Shown here in pieces: positions 55,371 through 64,000 of a stretch of 64,000 bases of DNA. A model generated the notes under the pieces. That model had not been told where the DNA came from, did not search any database, and was given only the letters and a program-made list of their open reading frames with translations. Each line of letters starts with the position of its first letter. Position 1 is the stretch's first letter. A program made the translations under genes and the position numbers. Source of the stretch: Setoptus koraiensis (Eukaryota > Arthropoda); the NCBI GenBank assembly GCA_048013815.1, contig CM106586.1:19158001-19222000 (forward strand), in the 5' to 3' direction.

Positions 55371-57533
55371 GCTCTGAATGGAGGCTGTAAATTAAATCGA
55401 ATGGACTGCGCTGCGTCGGCCGGCGCTTCGGCCGCTCGGCGCGCACTTCGGGCCGTGTCGAACGGGCGAGAAGCCTCTCAATTGGCAGCGTCTAGAGTGG
55501 CCGTTCGCGCGAAAGGAACGCGCTTTAAGTGGAACATCATCAATAATGAATGACGATGACAATGATGCTCGTTAACGGCGCCTCCTCCTTTCTTTGCACC
55601 ATTCTGCGCGATTGTTCTTGTCGCAGTTCGCAGTTCGCGGCGGCTCGGCTCGCAGTTCGCGCCAGGGCCGGCGCTCGCTTCATTCCGATCGATTCCGATC
55701 GATTTCCATCAATTGGCCGGAGCGCCAGAAACGCCAGAAACGCCAGAAACACGCCACTCAGTCTCGTTGTTCTGGGCCACGCTCAGCGGCGACACTCTCC
55801 ACTAGCGACACTCTCCCATAGCGATAGAGAGACTCCGACAGAGAGCCCCCGATTGAGTCTCCATCAACATTGTTTGCTGGCACATCGTGCGAGCCGGCCG
55901 CCGAAGCGCACGCAAACGCCCACTCAGTGCCCAGTTCGTGCCCAGCTGAGTGTCCGGTGCGGCCGATGATGCCGGCGAATGCCGTGCAATCCGCACTGTC
56001 CGGCCGAGTCCAGAGGATCGAGCGGAGTCCAGTGGATCGAGCGGAATCCGGCGCGTCGAGCGGACCGGGCGGACCGAGCGGACCGAGTGAATCGAGTGAA
56101 GTGACTGGTGAACAGTGTGAGCAGTTTATGGACACATTAGAGTGAGCGGAATAACCATCATTGTGCTCTTATCATCACTCGTTGGCCAGCGGCCGGCACG
56201 CCGTTGCCCGTTACAACTTAATGATGCGGCCCAAATTGGCACAAATGCCGGCCAACTGTGCCAACGGTTTACCTGTTCAGTATTGTGCTTCTATTGAGAG
56301 TTGTGCCTCTCTGTTCGGTATTGTGCCAGTCGCTTTCTAATCAAGTGGCTTTTTTGCTCTGCTAATTCCATTGGACATGCCACAGACGAGTCGCTGTATC
56401 CATTGCTGGGCAAACAGCGAGCTGACACTGCGAGCAGGCGAACGAGTTTGCAGTGGCTGTTGTCGTTGCGGCTGCCGTTGGTCAACAACAAAAGTTGATT
56501 AAATTGACATCGGGCACAGCGAGTTGGCTTGTGAGTGCCCGACCGCCGAGTCCAACTGTCTGAGTTGGCCGGCCGACTCTTGCGGCAGTCGGGCAGCACT
56601 CACGCGGCGGTCGAGGCACAAATACCCCAATGAATGGCCGGCGTGTGGTTGCCCGAAAGAGGGAGTTTTGTCAATTCTTTTCACTGCAACTCGCCACACT
56701 CTGGCCAACAATGGCTGCTCGTCTAGAAATAACAGCTCCAGACGCGAAACAGCTTGCCGTGAGTGGCCGGCGCAGTTCATTTTTGACTTTTTGGCCGTGT
56801 GTTTGCACTGGCCAAGAGTGGTCAATGTGGCCGCCATTGAGTCTGGTCGGCGCTGGCCAGTGACGCTCAATTGGCTCTTTATCTGCACTCGGCAGCGAGC
56901 CAGTCTGTCAACTCCGGCCAGCGCCAGTCTGGCCGCAGTTGACAGACAATGTTGGCGCGATACGGCTGCAGCTTCTCGGAATGAACGCAAAATATCGAGC
57001 ACAATATCTGGCTCAATACCGGGCGCAATGTCAGACGCAATATCAGTGCCGAGCAACATCGCCGACAATATCAATGCTGCAATATTGAAGACGGCCACTG
57101 GGCCAACAATGACGCAGCCAGCGACAATATAACACATAATGTCGGCTCGATTATGTGCACTCGGCCGGCCCGACCGGCCAGATATGGCCGCCATATCGCG
57201 GATATTGGCCATATCTGGCCACATAGTGCGCCGCAAATATGGGCCCGATGTCGGCAACGTGCCCAATGCCAATATTTGCCCACGCGGGCCCGTCGGGCCG
57301 CTGTTGAGCCAGTGGCCGCTCTGGCGCTGCGGAGTCTGGCTGCGCGGTCTGGCTGCGGACTGTGCGGTGCGGACCGACTCGGGTAATTCAAACGGGCTCA
57401 GGCGCTTCGGACGGGCTCAGGTGAGTCGCTGCAAAGTGCCAAGCAAGCCGAGCTCGCTCGGTTATCATGGCTGGCTGGCAATTATGTCGGCCGGCCGGCC
57501 GGCTCTCGCATGAGCGCCAGCTATGAAGGCGCC

Positions 57534-57541
57534 TATAAAAG
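57534..57541 (+). promoter_or_regulatory. TATA box between two copies of an 8-bp palindrome
   Basis: TATAAAAG is a perfect TATA consensus in very GC-rich DNA. It is flanked by two copies of the self-complementary AGGCGCCT (57527-57534 and 57540-57547). A start site would be expected near 57565. No clear initiator or coding region follows, so it may drive a non-coding transcript or be fortuitous. Confidence 0.4.
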
Positions 57542-58221
57542 GCGCCTGGCTTCCCGCTCGCTATAGGAGCGGCGAGCGAGCTTGCCAGCCAGCCGACGAG
57601 CTATCGGGCCAGCGCCGCGCTGTCTAGCCGCCGAGCTACCTAGCCGCATACGCTCGTATGCGTATAGTATGTGTGTACCTAGCTGGGTAGTTGACCGAGT
57701 TGCCTGGAGCGGCGCCAGTGGAGTGGAGCGAGTTGCGGAGCATGCTGTGCGTGCGCTCTCTCGTATGCCCGTCGCCCGCTTATGGCATTTCTGGCCGACT
57801 AGTCGGCGGTTGGCTCTCTCATCGTCGTCTGGCCCGTCTCGCCGCCGCTCGCTCGCTCGCCAGCCCGACAGGCCGACAGCTCGGCTCGTTGGCTTGCTGG
57901 CTCGACGAGCCGAGTTGTCGGGCTGGCTCGACGAGAGCGACGAGCCGAGCTGTCGGCCGGCGAGCCAGCGAGCGGCGGCGAGAGCCGAACCGAGCCAAGT
58001 GACGAACAAAGTCGCTGCTGCTGCTGCGATGACGACGACGCCGAACAAAAGAATGAGGAAAAACAAAAAGCGGCGCTTCTCGCAGCGCCGCCGCTCGCTA
58101 ATCCAATCCCATGCAAACCAATCCGAACCGCGCTCCTATCGCATGCCAGCCAGTGCGACCCATGCCAGTTCCATTCAGTGCCTGATCCCATCTCGGCCGA
58201 GCGCCGAGACCCGGTCGCGTT

Positions 58222-58366
58222 CGTCGTTTCATTCGTTTCATTCGGCTCGTTCGACTCGTTCGGCTCATTCGACTCATTCGACTCGTTCGACTCGTTCGGC
58301 TCATTCGACTCATTCGACTCGTTCGACTCGTTCGGCTCATTCGACTCATTCGACTCGTTCGACTCA
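58222..58366. repeat. TTCGACTCATTCG/TTCGGCTCATTCG array
   Basis: About 145 bp of 10-bp half-units (TTCGACTCAT, TTCGACTCGT, TTCGGCTCAT) with a higher-order period of about 40 bp (GGCT, GACT, GACT, GACT). It reads Ser-Phe-Asp, His-Ser-Thr-Arg or Glu-Ser-Asn runs depending on frame. Confidence 0.93.
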
Positions 58367-59676
58367 TTTCGTCGCTCCGTCTCGTCGGCAGTTAATTCCC
58401 CGCGCTCCACCGAGCTGCGAGTTGCCCTTTCGTCGGCGGCGTCACCGTCGGCAGGCCGGCAAGACGAGCGTGAGTTGCGTCGTCCCTCGACAGGCACTTG
58501 TGCTCGCGAGTCGCGAGTCAGCCGTCGCCCGAGTGCCTGTTTCCAGCAGCCGCTGGCGTGCGATTTGGCCGCACATTCGCAGCACATTCGCCGCACACTG
58601 GCTGCGGTGGCGCGCTCAGCGTCTGCAATGCGCGCCCTTGTGCGCGTCACGCCAACATATGCGAGCGCAAGCCAGTCAATGCAAAATTGTGAGCGAGCTT
58701 GCGATTGCCACGCCACTTTGACAGTGTTAGTGGCACCAGCGCGAGCCCATCTAAGCCAGTTTGTGGCCAATTCGCGTGCACTCGCACCACAACGCGCTCG
58801 CACACACACAAACTGGCTTCGATGGGCGCAAATCGGCCAGCTCGCTCCCATTCGCTCCTTTTGTTTATGCGATGATGCTAACTCGCGCGCACACGATAGA
58901 ATAATTCTCGCAACTGCCAACAGCGACCACAAACTGCGCGCTGTTACTGCGATATCGGTGCAAACTGTGCACCTATGGCGACCACTTGGCAATGCCAAGT
59001 TTGCATCGTGTGCACGCCATCAACTTGCACCATTGACTTGTCCTATAACGCACACCTACACCATTGTCGAGCGACACTCCGTCCCATCAAAGAGTTGTCA
59101 TCCATACCGTCGCCAGCAACCTGTTTATCTATTCAGCCGGCCCGCTTAGCCGGCGCGATCGGCGGGTGCAGCGGTGCGTGGCCGCTCGCATCATTTTGTT
59201 TCGGCCGCTTTGGCCGTTTCTGGCGTCTTGGCCAGTTTGGCCTTTGCCGACTGCCAGTGTCGACTGGACGCAAGCGGTGCGAGCAATGTCGCGCGTCATG
59301 CTAAATATTGGCGATTAATTGAAACTCGACGCTCGCCAAGTCGAACGGCTGACGGGTTGACGCGCGGCCAAAAGTCAACCCGGCAAACAAACAACTTTCT
59401 AAAGCTCTCTCTCTCTCTATAGCGCACAGTCAGGGTGCGACACCCACAGGCCATATCGCACGCAGCACGGTGTCAGCGAGTGGCTGGCTGCCGTCAGACA
59501 GAGAGGTGACTCGACAGATAATGGCCCATGTTTGCAATAGAGGAAGAGCAACAACTAATTGAGCATGACGCTGACATTGAACTATGCGCTGCTGTCTGCC
59601 ATGGACTAGACACTTGTGCATAGTTGCGTCAATCGTTGTCGCTCGGCGGCGTTTTGTCAGCGGCTGGCAAGTTGGC

Positions 59677-59733
59677 AGCTCGGTGGCTCGGCGGCTCGGT
59701 GGCTCGGCGGCTCGGCAATTCGGCAACTCGGCA
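59677..59733. repeat. GGCTCGGTGGCTCGGCG array
   Basis: Five to six units of about 9 bp (GGCTCGGCG, GGCTCGGTG), decaying to CAATTCGG and CAACTCGG. Confidence 0.88.
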
Positions 59734-60430
59734 GAAAAACGCATACAACATGGCTTGTTGCTAGTTACAGTTGATGCCGTCGATTGTTGGCGGCCGCTAG
59801 CTAACCGTGCGCCCGCACGAAGCGAGCCGATTGTGTGAGCGCCCGATTGCAAAATTGTGCACACACAAACAGATAAAAGAGACAGCGAGAAATGTAATCC
59901 GGCGTCTAACGACTGCATGTTCACCTGTCCCTGCTACCTGTGTCACATGCAAACGGCCGACACAACAGCCGGCGAGAGCAGCCAGCCAGACAGCCAGCGA
60001 AACGGCCGGCGAGACAGCCAGCGCGACAGGTAGAGACGGGCAGAGACAGGTAGAGAACGGACAAGACAATGATGCATAAACATGCTAAAAGTGATTGGCA
60101 GATGGGGACAACTTTTTAGCGTTTGTCTCCTCTCGTTCACCTGTACACTTTTTTACACTTTGCCACATTTACACGGCATTCGCCAGGCATTTACAGGCAA
60201 CGTCAACTGTCCGACCGACAGCCTGCCGCTCGCGACAGCCAGCCGCACCGACAGGTGTAACAGACAGAGACAAAGGCACGTTTATTATTGCGAATGCGGC
60301 TGAATGCGGCCCATTAAGCGACATCGAGCTGCCTGACAGGCGCGCAGTGCGCGTATGCAAATGACTTTGATGAGCCAGCTAATTGTTGTCGTCGTCGCTG
60401 GCCCGAAAACTCTGCCACAGCTCACATTGC

Positions 60431-60520
60431 GAGCGCTGGAATTGCGAAAACTCCGATCCCGAGAGCCGAAATTGCGAAAACTCCGATTCCGAGCGCTGAA
60501 ATTGCGAAAACTCAAATTCC
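60431..60520. repeat. Three 30-bp tandem units
   Basis: Three units of exactly 30 bp, each with GAAATTGCGAAAACTC at its centre and differing at a few edge bases. The unit length keeps one plus frame open (Lys-Leu-Arg pattern), but no gene context is seen. Confidence 0.92.
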
Positions 60521-60540
60521 GAAAGTGGCCAATGGCGTCA

Positions 60541-62537
60541 ACAGTGCATTGTGTTGCTCTTGTCGCGTGGGAGCGAGCTGCGCGCCGCTGTTCCGTTCGG
60601 ACGGTCTAAGCAGTGCGCACCGTTGTGACTGTGCAAAAGGGGCGAACAGCTATCATCACTACGAACATCACTAGCCGTGTGAGGCGCACACGGCCCGCAA
60701 TGTGCAAATTAATGCACGTTTATCTTATTAGATTAGCGCGGCAGCAAGCTCGGCACAGCCGGGCCGGCCGGATAGAGTCGGCGATATTGTGGCACTGCTG
60801 GCGATGATAAAAGATAAAAATTGTGTGTGAATTAATTCTCAATTGTGTGCGCTCTATGGCAATTCTTTTGTCGACAAATGGCGGCCTTGGAATGGTTGGC
60901 GGCAATCAACTAGAAAGTAGACTAGTCTAGTCTTTTACATGTCGAGCCGGCCGGTCTAGCTGGCAACTGGAGCACACCTAGCGGCAGGCTGCAGCAATAA
61001 AAATAAATACAAAAATAAATTCATGAATTCATAACTGACGTCTCGGATAGTGCACATTCGACAGAGATAGTTGACACACACACACACTGATAGATGGGCT
61101 GACAGGTGATAAGGATCGCGGTGGTCGTCACCGAGCAACGAGATAGATAAAAAGATAGACACATACGCGATAGATGCAACCATACGATAACTAACCCTCC
61201 TATAATTGGCCCTATTATCGGTTGGTCTAACTCTGGGCCTCGGCCAGACCGGTCGGCTGGGCCAGCGAGTGCCCCAATAACACTGACACTGGCCTAGTGA
61301 GCGGCCTAGTCGGCCCGGCGCTACACACGGGGGCGGCCTATAGAAAGCTAGCCTATAAAGAGCAATTGTGACACTCGGCGCCAAAGTCAATCTAAACTGG
61401 AGCGATGCTAAAGTGGCCAATTAGCGTGCCTATAATGAATGGTTATGTAACGTACACACACGATGCTACCAATCGCATGCCAATCTATATGGCTACATAA
61501 CGCTGCACATAACTTGGTTGGTTTTGTACATTACACCGGTCGACTTTGCGGCCAAACCCGACAAGTCCGGCCCGGCACTGTAGTGAATCGCGCTGGCTGG
61601 TTAGATCAAGTGTCAAAAATTGACCATCGGCCGCACAGTTGACAGTCAGCTGATTGTCAAATTGATGGCTACATTATAGGTGGCTGTGTTGGCACGCTCT
61701 CACACTATGACACTATGATACTATGATACTATGATACAAATGATGGTCACAATCGACACCAAGACGTAAGTCGCTTCGTAATCGTTCGTTTATTTTGCCT
61801 TTGTCTCTTGGCCGAGACGCGGCATTGTTTGCATGAAAAGTGTGCGCGTGTTACATAATAATAGTTGCAGTTCTTTTTAGGAGAGACAGTGTACAATCAA
61901 TTGAATTCAATGCAAATTTAATTTAATTTAAATTTATTAATAAGTAGTATAGTGGTGTGTAGTGGTAGTTGTGGTTGTTGTTGTTGTTGTGTTGTGGTGA
62001 TGTGGTTGTGCTTGTAGTTGTAATATACAGTTGCAGTCTATTTGACAGTGTTATAACATCCCCTATAGCCCTATAGCTGCAAATGTCCATAGCTCTATAG
62101 TGCAATATGCCAATATACCAATCTTGCCAATATACGGCCATGTGTGTAAGTGTAAGTGTGTTTATGTGTCTAGTCTCACTGTTGCTTGGTTGCCCCAATA
62201 TGATATTGTAATTTTACATATGTTGTTGTTGTTGTTTGTGTCACTAATGATATGTTTGCTACGTGCTTGTTGTCTAGTGTTGTTGTTGTGGTTGTGTAAT
62301 GTAGTTGCACCGAGATCGAGCGTGCGATATGATCGCCTCTGTTGTCGCCACTACAGGTCAATTGCTAGTTGTGTCAGGCTGCCAACTCAATTGCGCTCGC
62401 GTTGGCCTAATTAATAAATTACTATTTATATTCATTAAACTCAATCTGTTTTGTTTGTTGTTGTCGTCGTCGTTGTCGTCGTCGTCGTCGTCGTCGTTGT
62501 TGTTGTTAGTGTCGCTGTTTGTTAGCGCGGTTGCGTG
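60541..62537. other. 3' flank and probable 3' UTR of the terminal poly-Gln gene
   Basis: No coding sequence recognised. GC content falls after about 60.8 kb. From 61.9 kb the DNA is AT- and GT-rich, typical of a 3' UTR on the minus strand. Further features are a (CA)n run near 61075, repeated GATACTAT near 61715-61735 and a TTGTCGTCG tract at 62459-62510. Confidence 0.5.
61933..61938 (-). terminator. Candidate poly(A) signal of the terminal gene
   Basis: TTTATT on the plus strand reads AATAAA on the minus strand, about 600 nt past the stop codon, in an AT-rich stretch. Confidence 0.35.
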
Positions 62538-64000
62538 CTACTGGACCGCGTAATGTTGCGACAGCTGATAGGTACCTATTGAACGGACATGGTGGCCTGT
62601 CACAGACGCGGCAAGGGCGGACGCGGACGTTGGCGACGACACCGACGATGGGGGCGACGATGATGTCATTGACTCGGTTAGCATGGCGCCCGTTGTGCTG
62701 CCCAGCGGACTGCCGCCCACTACGCCCGCAACGCCGTGCACGCCGGCAGCGCTGGCGGCCGCCACCGAGCTGCCATAGGGTGACCCGACGCCCGCAGCCA
62801 CCGCCATAGAGTACGGGCTCAGATGGTGATGGTGAGCGTTGGCGGCCGCAGCCGCGCTTGCCACCTCATGCGGATGCCCGTGCGGATGACCGGCAGCGGT
62901 TTGGTAGCCCGCGGCGCCCGGGAACACTCTACTGTATATGTTGCCGTAGCCGAGCGGGTCGGGCGCTGCAGCGGCCGAGGCAGCCGCAGCGGCCGTGTTA
63001 TAGTTATTGTAGGCCGCTAAAACGCTGTTCGGGTGATGCGTAGACGGATGATAGGCGGCGGCCATACCATGATAGCCATTGGCCAGCCTATAGGCGATAT
63101 CGGTGGCGCTCGATTGCGTGGGCGTGTTAGCGGCGCTCAATTGCGACGGCGACACCGACGTAGAATTGGCGCCCCCCGCACCGGCCCCATTCAAGCTGGC
63201 GCCCCCGGTAACCGCGTTGGAACTATTGTGCAAGGGTGTGGTGGCGCCCCCGTTCTGGAGGAGGGCGTCCTGTTGTTGTTGTTGGTGTTGTTGTTGTTGT
63301 TGGCTAAGAAGCTGCTGTTGGTGTTGGGCACTAGCACCTGTTATGCTGGATGAGGCCGACGATGAACGGGGTATAGAGCCACTTGCTCCGAACTGCTGCG
63401 AGCCAGCACTTGCATAGGTGGCGCTGTTTTGGTTGGTTGCCGAGGCGCCGTTGCCGCTGTTGGCGCCCCCCGTACCCGCATATAGTGCATATTGGCCTGG
63501 TTGTTGTTGTTGTTGGTGTTGCTGTTGTAGGTGGTGGTGCTGTTGTTGCAGCTGTTGTTGCTGTTGCATATAATGTTGTTGTTGTTGATGGTGGTGATGT
63601 TGTTGTTGTTGTTGCTGCTGCTGTTGATAATGAAGCTGCTGCTGCTGTTGTTGTGGGTGATGCAGTTGTTGCTGTTGTTGCATATAGTGCTGTTGTTGCT
63701 GTTGCTGCTGTAAATGTGGCTGCTGGTGATAGCCGCTGGCCGTTAGTTGTTGTTGTCCTAATGAGGCGGCGGCGGCGGCAGCGCCAATCAATTGACTACC
63801 TGTAGATGATGACGATGTTGACGACGTCGAGGACGAGGTGGTGCATTGTAGTTGCTGCTGTTGACTACTGTGCAAGCTGTTGTGCTGATGTTGTTGTTGA
63901 CTAGCCAATTGTTGTTGTTGTTGTTGTTGTTGCTGTTGTTGGTTGTGGTGTTGGTGATGATTGTGTAGTTGTTGCTGATTTAATAGATGCTGTTGTGCAG
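62538..64000 (-). CDS. C-terminal part of a Gln/His/Ala-rich protein, probably a transcription factor
   Basis: The frame is open from the stop codon at 62538-62540 to the window edge, about 487 residues with no start, so the N-terminal part and any DNA-binding domain lie outside. From the N-terminal side: Gln/His tracts with two HYMQQQQQL repeats, Ser/Thr/Gly/Asn-rich segments, Ala runs, then more complex sequence. The complex part includes DIAYRLANGYHGMAAAY, GYGNIYSRVFPGA, HHLSPYSMAVAAG and a conserved-looking end (SMTSSSPPSSVSSP to YQLSQHYAVQ). The SSSPP and SQHY motifs near the end occur in the same order in SoxB C-termini (SSSPP, then MSQHY in Sox2), which is weak support for a SoxB factor. 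Homopolymer Ala/Gln/His is typical of arthropod developmental regulators. The codons are GC-rich, unlike the left-hand genes. Confidence 0.7.
   Translation of the reverse strand, partial: AQQHLLNQQQLHNHHQHHNQQQQQQQQQQQLASQQQHQHNSLHSSQQQQLQCTTSSSTSSTSSSSTGSQLIGAAAAAASLGQQQLTASGYHQQPHLQQQQQQQHYMQQQQQLHHPQQQQQQLHYQQQQQQQQQHHHHQQQQHYMQQQQQLQQQHHHLQQQHQQQQQPGQYALYAGTGGANSGNGASATNQNSATYASAGSQQFGASGSIPRSSSASSSITGASAQHQQQLLSQQQQQHQQQQQDALLQNGGATTPLHNSSNAVTGGASLNGAGAGGANSTSVSPSQLSAANTPTQSSATDIAYRLANGYHGMAAAYHPSTHHPNSVLAAYNNYNTAAAAASAAAAPDPLGYGNIYSRVFPGAAGYQTAAGHPHGHPHEVASAAAAANAHHHHLSPYSMAVAAGVGSPYGSSVAAASAAGVHGVAGVVGGSPLGSTTGAMLTESMTSSSPPSSVSSPTSASALAASVTGHHVRSIGTYQLSQHYAVQ

Larger units (their letters stand above)
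52301..57480. other. Gene desert, part 5
   Basis: No gene recognised. It holds a 14-bp triplication at 53811-53852, a GTCAGCTGTTGCT repeat near 53455-53510, a 28-bp duplication at 54523-54578, a GCAAACT run near 54935-54970 and a GAAGCCGAA-type array at 55218-55370. Cognate GGACCGAGC units lie near 56000-56100. AATATCGG/CAATATC words recur near 57.0-57.25 kb. Confidence 0.55.
57481..60540. other. Gene desert, part 6: candidate promoter and stop-free GC-rich block
   Basis: It begins with GGCCGGCCGGCCGG and the TATA element at 57534. From 57.58 to about 59.15 kb several frames on both strands are open for 300-400 codons at once, but none starts with a good ATG or resembles a protein family. 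The TTCGACTCATTCG array lies within. Later come GGCTCGG repeats (59677-59733), paired CAGGTAGAG near 60.03-60.05 kb and a 30-bp triplication at 60431-60520. Confidence 0.5.

Noticed and set aside
57582-58998. Large plus and minus frames as genes
   Set aside because: They lack ATG starts at their ends, overlap each other on both strands, and read repeat patterns (Ser-Phe-Asp, Glu-Ser-Asn, His-Ser-Thr-Arg) with no family resemblance. Kept only as a low-interest observation.
28000-60540. Mobile elements in the desert
   Set aside because: I looked for reverse transcriptase, integrase, transposase and capsid-like sequence, long terminal repeats and long terminal inverted repeats, and saw none. 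GGCCGGCC runs are compositional palindromes, not element ends.

Overview
The window is nuclear DNA of an invertebrate animal, most likely an arthropod. It carries metazoan-only families (MAGI, a KIDINS220-type ankyrin protein, PPP1R16). The introns that can be placed are only about 90-110 bp, several conserved genes are single-exon, and CAA/CAG (poly-Gln) tracts are abundant. An intron-poor genome such as that of an acariform mite would fit, but nothing in the sequence fixes the taxon. No prokaryotic, organellar or viral gene block and no transposon coding region was recognised.

Layout. Bases 1-2986 hold only low-complexity, probably 5' flanking or UTR DNA. From 2987 to 24955 there is a compact cluster of eight recognisable genes: PPP1R16 (+, three exons), a SERHL-type hydrolase (-, two exons), eIF2B epsilon (+), lysyl-tRNA synthetase (+), a KIDINS220-like ankyrin protein (-), ceramide synthase 1 (+, three exons), MAGI (+) and RAD54 (-). 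Neighbours are packed tail-to-tail (PPP1R16/SERHL, KARS/ankyrin gene, MAGI/RAD54), with poly(A) hexamers close to or overlapping stop codons. SERHL and eIF2B epsilon are head-to-head.

From about 25 kb the character changes. For about 37 kb (24956-62537) no convincing gene is visible. From about 28 kb the DNA is GC-rich and full of (CAACAG)n, (CA)n, GGCCGGCC-type palindromes and dozens of short tandem arrays, each with its own unit. At the right edge (62538-64000, minus strand) is the C-terminal part of a Gln/His/Ala-rich protein, probably a developmental transcription factor. Two short C-terminal motifs weakly recall SoxB proteins. The desert would then be its 3' flank and might hold cis-regulatory DNA.

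The genes serve unrelated functions (phosphatase targeting, translation initiation, aminoacylation, sphingolipid synthesis, junction scaffolding, recombination), so the cluster reads as compact housekeeping DNA rather than a pathway. The most noteworthy points are the domain losses in eIF2B epsilon, the KIDINS220-like protein and MAGI; an array of nine SQ motifs added to the RAD54 tail; a 78-bp echo of the terminal poly-Gln exon 24 kb away in the desert; and a TATA box set between two copies of an 8-bp palindrome. No clearly new multi-gene system was found.
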